A stretch of DNA of 27,701 nucleotides from Candidatus Accumulibacter iunctus (lineage in GTDB: Bacteria > Pseudomonadota > Gammaproteobacteria > Burkholderiales > Rhodocyclaceae): positions 1-27,701 of the forward strand of contig DDUX01000167.1 in assembly GCA_002345025.1 (NCBI GenBank), given 5' to 3'. Below the pieces are notes generated by a model. The model was not told where the DNA came from, ran no database searches, and was given only the letters and a program-made list of their open reading frames with translations. How positions within the stretch are numbered: the first letter of the stretch is position 1; each line of letters begins with the position of its first letter. The translations under genes and the position numbers were made by a program. This document shows, in pieces, positions 15,091-20,504 of this stretch.

Positions 15091-15119
15091 TTTACTTACG
15101 ACGTAAGCCAAGCTACGAT
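15091..15119 (+). promoter_or_regulatory. Promoter and palindromic operator of the vapBC module
   Basis: TTTACT (15091-15096), 17 bases, TACGAT (15114-15119) forms a plausible sigma70 promoter. Between the two boxes lies the perfect inverted repeat CTTACG-A-CGTAAG (15095-15107), well placed for repression by the AbrB-type antitoxin. The start codon follows at 15150. Confidence 0.6.
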
Positions 15120-15149
15120 GAAACCCGTTCGTCTGGTTTGGGAACCAAC

Positions 15150-15413
15150 ATGTCGACGCTCCTAGTCTCCTCAAAAGGCCAGATCGTGTTGCCCGCCGCA
15201 TTGCGGCGCCGGCTCGGTATGGGTCCAGGCGCCAGGATCGAGGTGCTCGAAGAAGCGGACGGACTGAAGTTGCGCGTCGTCCGTTCGGTCGCGACAGCCG
15301 ACGTGACTGGCATGGCGGGTATGGTCAAGGCGCCAGCACGCGGTGTCCCACGTCGTCTGGAGGATTTCGACCCTGCCTCGCTGCTGACCCGTTCGCGGCG
15401 TGGCAAGCCATGA
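15150..15413 (+). CDS. vapB: AbrB/MazE-type antitoxin (VapB)
   Basis: An 87-residue protein whose first ~50 residues form a swapped-hairpin AbrB DNA-binding domain: STLLVSSKGQIVLPAALRRR, LGMGPGARIEVLEEADGLKL. The C-terminal tail (residues ~60-87, including RRLEDFDPASLLTR) is the kind of flexible segment that wraps the PIN toxin. It should neutralise the toxin and bind its own promoter, where a 13-base palindrome overlaps the -35/-10 spacer. The stop overlaps the toxin start by four bases. The ATG at 15150 is chosen because the domain begins there; a GGGA at 15139-15142 is only a weak ribosome site. The longer open frame upstream reads through non-coding DNA. Confidence 0.9.
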   Translation: MSTLLVSSKGQIVLPAALRRRLGMGPGARIEVLEEADGLKLRVVRSVATADVTGMAGMVKAPARGVPRRLEDFDPASLLTRSRRGKP

Positions 15414-15817
15414 GGGCCCTGGATACGAACGTCCTGGCGCGCTTCTTCGTCGACGATACCGACGATGCGCAGGCCGCAGAACAGCGGCCCGCGGCCGTCG
15501 CAGCGCTCAGCGAACGATCGTTCGTCTCGGTGACTGTGCTGCTGGAATTTGAATGGGTCCTCCGTGGGTTCTATGAACTGCCAAAGAGAGACATTTCTCG
15601 CGTGTTGCGGGCGCTGGCAAGCATCGAGCACATGACGCTGGAAGATCGCGACGCGGTCCTGGTGGCGGTCGATGCGTTCGACAAGGGTCTCGATTTTGCT
15701 GATGCGCTGCACCTGGCGCGCAGTTCGCGTGCTTCTCGATTTGCGACATTCGATCAGCGACTGGCGAAGCGGGCAAGGGGTCTCGCGCTGGCGCCGCCAG
15801 TGGAGTTGCTGGTCTGA
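15410..15817 (+). CDS. vapC: PIN-domain ribonuclease toxin (VapC)
   Basis: A 135-residue PIN-domain toxin. The acidic active-site residues that hold magnesium are present: Asp5 (ALDTNVLAR), Glu46 (LLEFEWVLR), Asp95/Asp98 (GLDFADALHLA) and Asp115 (FATFDQRLAKRA). VapC proteins cut specific RNAs, often tRNAs or rRNA. The gene follows vapB with a four-base ATGA overlap. All key residues are kept, so it is likely functional. Immediately after it (15818 on) comes non-coding DNA and then an orphan PEP-CTERM box, which suggests the module replaced or was inserted at a former PEP-CTERM gene. Confidence 0.93.
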   Translation: MRALDTNVLARFFVDDTDDAQAAEQRPAAVAALSERSFVSVTVLLEFEWVLRGFYELPKRDISRVLRALASIEHMTLEDRDAVLVAVDAFDKGLDFADALHLARSSRASRFATFDQRLAKRARGLALAPPVELLV

Positions 15818-15922
15818 TCAGTGGCACCACCGGCCGGCCGAAGGCGGCCGACGGGGCTGGGATGCGGCGGGTGAGTTCTCCCGCGCCTGGCTGACGGTGC
15901 CCCCGTAGGGGCCGGCGCGGGG

Positions 15923-15941
15923 GTGTAAAGTCTTCCGACAG
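15923..15941 (-). promoter_or_regulatory. Orphan copy of the putative PEP-CTERM box
   Basis: The plus strand reads GTGTAAAGTCTTCCGACAG, the same GTGTAAA-N6-CGACA pattern and orientation as the boxes upstream of two minus-strand PEP-CTERM promoters. Here it lies just beyond the 3' end of a PEP-CTERM gene, and what follows in the direction of action is vapBC on the opposite strand, with no good -24/-12 element. Confidence 0.5.
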
Positions 15942-15948
15942 GCCGGCC

Positions 15949-16623
15949 TCAGCCGGCGCGGGCGCGGCGCCCGCGCGCGAGGCCAAGGCCCAGCAGGCCG
16001 ACGCTCAGCAGCACGAGCGTAGCGGGTTCCGGCACCGGCGTGCCCGTGGCAAAGCTCGCCTTGAAGAACGAGTCGAACCGCGGGAAGCGGTTGGCGCCAT
16101 CCCACGCCGAGCTGGTCAGGCTGGCGAACGAGTCTGCGTTGGAAAACACGGATTGTCCCCCTGCCAGCGGGTTGGTTCCGTCGACGGGCATCTCGAACAG
16201 CCTCGGATCTGTCTGGGCCGGGTTGATCTCCAGGATGCTGAGGAACGCGACATATTGCTGGCTGGCGACCAGCGCCTGGGCGGTGGCGAACGCGAACTCG
16301 GCCAGGTTATTGTCGTTCGGCTTCGTCCGTACGTCGCTGGTGTACCGGATGGTGCCGGCCTTGCTGCCGTCCCACGTGGCCAGATAGCCCTTCAGATCAA
16401 GCGGTCCGGTGTTCGTAAAGGGACCGATGCGGTCCAGGAAAAGCGAGAAGCCGGTCAGGCTGGTCTGGGTCGTGTCGGGCGTGAAGGTCTGGCCCAACGT
16501 TAGGGTCGAACCCTGGCCAAAGTACTGCAGCCCGCCGGAGCGCACGCCGGTGGTGTCGATATTGGCGGCCTGCGCGGCACCCGCCAGCAGGGTGGCGGCA
16601 AGGCCGAGTGCGAGGTGGCGCAT
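15949..16623 (-). CDS. PEP-CTERM surface protein, unassigned domain
   Basis: A 224-residue secreted protein: signal peptide (MRHLALGLAATLLAGAAQAA), a beta-rich region (~20-195, with LGQTFTPDTTQTSLTGFSLF, YLATWDGSKAG and ALVASQQYVAFLSI) and a C-terminal signal VPEP, TLVLLSVGLLGLGLA, RGRRARAG. The early part resembles extracellular domains of PEP-CTERM proteins with FxPxxxxxLxGFSLFLD patterns. No catalytic motif is visible. The start at 16623 is favoured by AGGAG ten bases upstream; an ATG ten codons further up (16653) lacks one. It lies behind a frameshifted remnant of another PEP-CTERM gene and probably shares its sigma54 promoter at 16844-16859. Confidence 0.82.
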   Translation of the reverse strand: MRHLALGLAATLLAGAAQAANIDTTGVRSGGLQYFGQGSTLTLGQTFTPDTTQTSLTGFSLFLDRIGPFTNTGPLDLKGYLATWDGSKAGTIRYTSDVRTKPNDNNLAEFAFATAQALVASQQYVAFLSILEINPAQTDPRLFEMPVDGTNPLAGGQSVFSNADSFASLTSSAWDGANRFPRFDSFFKASFATGTPVPEPATLVLLSVGLLGLGLARGRRARAG

Positions 16624-16649
16624 CGGGCGTGGACTCCTGGTCGTGTCGT

Positions 16650-16797
16650 TCATGGCGCCCGCTTCGTGGCGCCCGGTTCGTGGCGCCAGGCATCGTTGCT
16701 GAGGGCCGGCGGCTCGCTGTAGGTGATCAGAGCCGCCGCAGCCGGCTGGGCCAGGGCAAGCCCCGCCAGAATCGCGCATCTTCTTCATTCCCAACAT
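16650..16797 (-). pseudogene. 5' remnant of a PEP-CTERM-type secreted protein gene, frameshifted
   Basis: The ATG at 16797 has AGGAG six bases upstream and starts MLGMKK, but the frame then gives no protein pattern. One frame over, the sequence continues as a perfect signal peptide end and mature start: AILAGLALAQPAAA, then ALITYSEPPALSNDAW. Removing a single base near 16777 joins both parts into one reading frame (MLGMKKIAILAGLALAQ...). The joined frame ends at 16650 after about 48 residues, in a short tandem repeat, so the gene is both frameshifted and truncated. A sigma54 promoter and a PEP-CTERM box still stand upstream. Confidence 0.65.
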
Positions 16798-16843
16798 GGT
16801 CTTCTCCTGCGTGAGGTTAACGATTGGTTCCCGCAGAACAAAA

Positions 16844-16859
16844 AGCAAAGAACACGCCA
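16844..16859 (-). promoter_or_regulatory. Sigma54 (-24/-12) promoter of the PEP-CTERM remnant and gene
   Basis: The minus strand reads TGGCGTGTTCTTTGCT. It matches TGGCACG-N4-TTGCW in all but two bases, with exact GG-N10-GC spacing. It lies about 47 bases before the remnant start. Confidence 0.7.
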
Positions 16860-16897
16860 CACAGTGAAAACCGTTGGCTGGCAAGGCAAGGCAGCAA

Positions 16898-16916
16898 GTG
16901 TAAAATTTCCCGACAC
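16898..16916 (-). promoter_or_regulatory. Putative PEP-CTERM box
   Basis: The plus strand reads GTGTAAAATTTCCCGACAC, 38 bases beyond the -24 element at 16844-16859. It shares GTGTAAA-N6-CGACA with 5279-5297 and 15923-15941. Probably the enhancer site of a sigma54 activator such as PrsR. Confidence 0.6.
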
Positions 16917-16982
16917 CCTGGCGCCATCGGCAGGCGTCTGTCCTCCGTCGCCTGACCACACGTCAAGTGGAGCGCGTGGCGC

Positions 16983-17228
16983 CGCGAGTTCGTTGTCATC
17001 GACGGAGCCTTCGGGCGCGGCTCGGACGGGTCGGCGCGATACGGCCTGCGGCTCTTCGCCCAACTCAACCTGCAACTGCTGATCGTCGCGCCGCTGCAGA
17101 AGATCCACATCATCGAAGCTTTCGTCTCCAGTGTTGGCTGCGTGCATGACGACGAAGGCCGGACCTCGACTCTGCGCAACCTGACGATCGAGGAGTACCG
17201 CACAGAGAAGGCGAGGCCGGCCGGGTGA
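16983..17228 (+). pseudogene. jetC: C-terminal remnant of Wadjet protein JetC (SMC-like ATPase, COG4913 type)
   Basis: About 80 codons, ending with TGA at 17226-17228, match the C-terminus of JetC: FVVIDGAFGRGSDGSARYGL, RLFAQLNLQLLIVAPLQKIH and LRNLTIEEYRTEK are highly characteristic. In Wadjet (JetABCD), the SMC-like JetABC complex extrudes plasmid DNA and JetD cuts it. The rest of JetC (normally over 1000 residues), including the Walker A end, is gone. The stop at 16953 in the same frame lies just upstream of the homology. The Walker B motif, normally VIDEAF, reads VIDGAF, so the catalytic glutamate is lost. The jetD remnant follows with the usual four-base overlap. This is a dead fragment. 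Confidence 0.8.
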
Positions 17229-17410
17229 GCTGGACGCGGCCGGTAGACCTTCGCAGGCAGGTGCAGAAGCTGTGCGAGCGCGGCGACCTGCTGGCCAGTG
17301 TCGTCACCGGCGCGCCGCTTCCTCCGCGACGGCAGACGCTGCGCGAGTCGGTCTCGCAGAGGACATGACCGACCACTTCGCCGAGGTGCGCACCCGGGTC
17401 GGCGAACCAC
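17225..17410 (+). pseudogene. jetD: N-terminal remnant of Wadjet nuclease JetD
   Basis: A GTG at 17225 overlaps the jetC stop (GTGA), the arrangement usual in wadjet operons. The frame reads SWTRPVDLRRQVQKLCERGD, LLASVVTGAPLPPRRQTL, matching the N-terminal DUF3322 region of JetD, and stops at 17366-17368. The next piece of the protein continues one frame over (MTDHFAEVRTRVGE, from 17365), so there is at least one frameshift. No trace of the catalytic Toprim-like C-terminal domain remains before the permease gene ends at 17450. Confidence 0.75.
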
Positions 17411-17449
17411 TCACCCGCCGTGGCGTGCCCGCGCCGCAGGACGCCGACA

Positions 17450-18820
17450 CTAGGGCGAACCGGGAGCACGCTGGCGGGCGACGCGGTCTTGCAGCAGCAG
17501 CCCGCCGAGCACGACGAGGCCGGCCAGCATCACCAGCAGCGAGACGTGCACCGCCGCCTTGCTCGCGGCATAGCTGACGCTCGACCATGCCAACCAGGCG
17601 CAGGCGGCGCAGAACACCAGCGGCGTCAGCGGGTAGAGCGGCACGCGGAACGGGCGCGCAATGCCGGGGTAGCGCCGGCGCAACCGGAAAACGGCCAGCC
17701 CGACCATGAACAGGAAGGTCCAGAAGACCGGCGCCGTGAACTCCACCATCGCCTCGAAGCCATCGGCCTGGAAGGCGCCGAAGACGACCAGCGCGAGGCT
17801 GATGGCCATCTGCACGACATGGCCGTTCACCGGCGCGCCCCGTCCGGCCTGCCAGCGGCCGAGTTGGCGCAGCAGTACCCAGTCGCGGCCGAGCGCGTAG
17901 TTGCTGCGGGCGCCGACGATCATCGTCGAATGGATGCTGGTCAGCGCGGCGAGCGCGACGAGCACGCCGAGCAGGCGCTCGCCCCTGACGCCGAAATGCA
18001 GGCCAAGCACCTCGGCGCCGGCGGCCTTGCTGGTGGCAAGTCCAGCAAGGCCGAGGCCGTGCAGCAACGCGAGATTGGCGAGCAGGTAGAGGGCGGTGAT
18101 GAGGCTCAGGCTGAGCATCAGGACGCGGGCGACGGCGCGCGGACCGCCACGTACCTCGGCAGAGAGGTAGGCGGCCTCGTTCCAGCCGCCGAAGGTGAGC
18201 AGCACGAAGACCATCGCCAGCCCGAGCATGCCGGCCGACGGTGTGCTGGCGAACCAGGTCGGCGCCGGATGCGACGTCAGACCAGCGGCTGGCGCGGCGA
18301 AGCCGGCAACGACGACGGCCACCAGCCCGCCGACGAGCAGCAGCACCATCGCCGTCTGCAGGCGGGCGGCCACGGTCAGCCCGAGGATGTTGGTGGTGGT
18401 GAGCACGATGATGATGGCGACCGCCCAGAGCGCCGAAGAATGCGCGCCGAGGTCGACGACGCGCGTCATGTAGTCACCGAAGACGTAGGCAAGCAGGGCG
18501 ATCGAGCCGGTGTTGATCACCATCGCCTTCGACCATGCGTAGAGGAAGGCGAGGCGCTTGCCCCAGGCGCGGCTGAGGAAGTGGTACTCGCCGCCGGCAT
18601 GCGGGTGTGCCGCGCACAGTTCGGCATAGCACAGTGCGCCGGCGAGCGAAACGAGCGCGCCGGCCAGCCAGGCGGCGATCAGCCAGCCGTGGTCCTGCGT
18701 CATGCCGGCGACCATGGCCGGTGTCTTGAAGATGCCGGCACCGACGACGATGCCGACGACGATGGCGACCGCACCGGTCGTGTGCAGCAGGCGGCGGGGC
18801 TCGTCGACGCGGGTGTGCAC
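17450..18820 (-). CDS. APC-family amino acid/polyamine permease
   Basis: A 456-residue inner-membrane transporter with about 12 hydrophobic segments. The first helix holds the substrate-binding signature GAGIFKTPAMV (27-37), common to APC permeases of the LAT/YkbA-like group. Other family marks are AGALCYAELCAAHPHAGGEYHFL, AFLYAWSKAMV, GGWNEAAYLSAEV and the loop RRRYPGIARPFRVPLYPLTP. It exchanges or imports amino acids or a related amine; the substrate cannot be read from sequence. It starts with GTG ten bases after the methyltransferase stop, so the two are probably one transcript. The jetC/jetD remnants abut its 3' end. Confidence 0.88.
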   Translation of the reverse strand: MHTRVDEPRRLLHTTGAVAIVVGIVVGAGIFKTPAMVAGMTQDHGWLIAAWLAGALVSLAGALCYAELCAAHPHAGGEYHFLSRAWGKRLAFLYAWSKAMVINTGSIALLAYVFGDYMTRVVDLGAHSSALWAVAIIIVLTTTNILGLTVAARLQTAMVLLLVGGLVAVVVAGFAAPAAGLTSHPAPTWFASTPSAGMLGLAMVFVLLTFGGWNEAAYLSAEVRGGPRAVARVLMLSLSLITALYLLANLALLHGLGLAGLATSKAAGAEVLGLHFGVRGERLLGVLVALAALTSIHSTMIVGARSNYALGRDWVLLRQLGRWQAGRGAPVNGHVVQMAISLALVVFGAFQADGFEAMVEFTAPVFWTFLFMVGLAVFRLRRRYPGIARPFRVPLYPLTPLVFCAACAWLAWSSVSYAASKAAVHVSLLVMLAGLVVLGGLLLQDRVARQRAPGSP

Positions 18821-18829
18821 GGGGAAGCT

Positions 18830-19681
18830 TCAGCGGCGCTCGCCGCGCACCCTGCCGGTGGCCTGCGGGTGCTTCTGCTGGCCGACGAGGCGCCGGCCGT
18901 CGGCGATAGCGGTGGCGGTGACGGTTGCCGTCGTGCCGTCCGGCCGGGCGTCGTCGAAATGCAGGGTGGCACCCTGCAGCCGGCCCTCGACGGCAACGGT
19001 CCGCTCGCCGAGCGTGAGGGTGCCGGAGACCTGCTGGTAGGCCTGCTGCAATTGCAGGCGCGTCGGCGCGGCCTCGCCCGGCAAGCGCAACGACCATTCG
19101 CCCGCCACCTGCGCCGGCACGATCCAGAAGAAGCCCTCTGCGTTCTCCGTCGCGATCTTCGTGTCGGGTTGCCAGTCGCCCATGTCGAACCCGTGCGAAA
19201 CGATGCGCGTACCCGGCTTCACCTGCAGCAGCAGCGGCCGCAGCTTGCGGTTGAGGACAGGCGTCAGGAACATCGTCACCACCGTCGCCGCGGAAAAATC
19301 CTCGACGAGAATGTCGCCGACAACGATCTTCACCCGCCCCTCGAGGCCGGCGCGTCTGACGTTGCGCCGCGCCAGGGCGGCGATTTCCGGCGCGTACTCG
19401 ATGCCGACCGCACGGGCGCCGAACGCACGTGCCGCGGCGATCGGAATCCGTCCCTCGCCGGCGCCGAGGTCATAGACGATGTCCGCCGGCGTCACCTTTG
19501 CCGTCTGCAGCATCAGCGTCACCATGGCATCCGGGGTCGGCGCCCAGAAGACATCCTTGCCGTCGTGCCCGTGTTCGAGGCGGAACTGCTCGTCGCCGTA
19601 GTTCCTGGCGGAATGGACGGGGTGCGCCAGCCCAAGGACCAGGGCGCAGGTGACAAGAACGCGGAGGAACTGTGGTGGCAT
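18830..19681 (-). CDS. Class I SAM-dependent methyltransferase with an N-terminal signal peptide
   Basis: A 283-residue protein. Residues 5-25 look like a signal peptide (LRVLVTCALVLGLAHPVHSA). A Rossmann methyltransferase domain follows: motif I VYDLGAGEGRIPIAAA (69-84), the SAM-ribose acidic residue in GIEYAPEIAALARRNV (Glu95), and VVGDILVEDFSAATVV with FLTPVLNRKLRPLLLQVKPG. The C-terminal ~80 residues form a separate beta-rich part (LQLQQAYQQVSGTL, GQQKHPQATG). A SAM enzyme outside the cytoplasm would be strange because SAM is cytoplasmic. Either the leader is a membrane anchor facing inward, or translation starts later (Met53), or the export is real and the enzyme binds something else. 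It sits just upstream of a permease gene. Confidence 0.8.
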   Translation of the reverse strand: MPPQFLRVLVTCALVLGLAHPVHSARNYGDEQFRLEHGHDGKDVFWAPTPDAMVTLMLQTAKVTPADIVYDLGAGEGRIPIAAARAFGARAVGIEYAPEIAALARRNVRRAGLEGRVKIVVGDILVEDFSAATVVTMFLTPVLNRKLRPLLLQVKPGTRIVSHGFDMGDWQPDTKIATENAEGFFWIVPAQVAGEWSLRLPGEAAPTRLQLQQAYQQVSGTLTLGERTVAVEGRLQGATLHFDDARPDGTTATVTATAIADGRRLVGQQKHPQATGRVRGERR

Positions 19682-19912
19682 GGTCGGCAGGCGGGTCGGA
19701 TACGGCAGGGGGCGCAGGATTCGCTGGAGTATAGCCGCAGGCGCCGCTGGTCCGCCTGTGTATGGATCAATGAACGCCCCATGGACCATCGGGCGCTCGC
19801 GCCTGAACTGGCCGCTTCTGCGAAGGATTCCGATTGGTACCTGAACAAGGTACGGTCGTGGCGAATTCAGGTTCGTTTGGCGTGCTGCGTGAATCCTCAA
19901 TCATCCTCCGGA

Positions 19913-20420
19913 GTGGCCCAGGCACTGTTCAGCAAGACGCTGGGCGGGTGCTGGCGCTCCTCTTCGGGCAGCCGGGAAAGCCTTCCATGCACGCGAAATC
20001 GTCAAGTGGGTGGGTACCGGCGGCAGCCAGGTCGGCAAGGAGCCGGAACGGCTGACTGCCGCTGGCCTGATCCTGCGCGAGCAGCGCGGCAACCTGGTGT
20101 TCTACCGTGCGAATCCGGACGCAGCCGTCCATCACGAGCTGGTCGGCCTTGTTGCCAAGTCGTTCGCTATGGCTGAGTAACTGCGCGGTTTCATCGTGCC
20201 ATTGGCCGATCGTATCCAGTACGCGGCCGTCCATGGCTCGGTGGCGCGAGGAGAGCACCGCGCCGACAGCGACGTCGACCTGCTGCTCGTCGGCGACGTG
20301 CGCCTGTCCGAACTGGCGATTCCGCTGCACGGTGCAGAAGCCGCGCTCGGCATGAAAGTGTCGCCGACCGTGATGACGCTTGCGGAGTTCCGCAGGCATC
20401 ACGAAAGGCCAGAGCAACTG
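19913..20420 (+). pseudogene. Winged-helix + nucleotidyltransferase (MNT-type) gene, broken
   Basis: The pieces of one known protein type lie in order but in three frames. VAQALFSKTL (GTG at 19913) is followed by GRVLALLFGQPGK one frame over (19942-19980). KAFHAREIVKWVGTGGSQVG, then ERLTAAGLILREQRGNLVFYR, runs in a third frame from 19977 to an in-frame TAA at 20178. Directly after the stop, in the same frame, the nucleotidyltransferase domain continues with ADRIQYAAVHGSVARGEHRA, DSDVDLLLVGD and VSPTVMTLAEF. The GS...GE...DSDVDL site is intact. The family (ArsR-like helix plus pol-beta nucleotidyltransferase) is normally one ~200-residue protein. Two frameshifts and one stop make it inactive. 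The end merges into the pgaA upstream region. Confidence 0.75.
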
Positions 20421-20490
20421 CTACCCGGCGACTCTGGCAGGCGCGGTGCGCAACGGTCGCCCGGCCGCCGACGCTTTGCCCGGAAAACGC

Positions 20491-20496
20491 TACAAT
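20491..20496 (+). promoter_or_regulatory. Candidate -10 element of pgaABCD, very close to the start codon
   Basis: TACAAT lies eight bases before the pgaA ATG at 20505, and no ribosome site is visible in between. A transcript begun seven bases downstream would be leaderless or nearly so. No convincing -35 is present. Confidence 0.35.
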
Positions 20497-20504
20497 CCGT
20501 CGCC

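Noticed and set aside
17420..20176. A 918-codon plus-strand open frame
   Set aside because: It runs antisense to the permease and methyltransferase genes, which have clear family motifs. Its composition (His/Arg/Gly/Glu rich) is that of a high-GC shadow frame.
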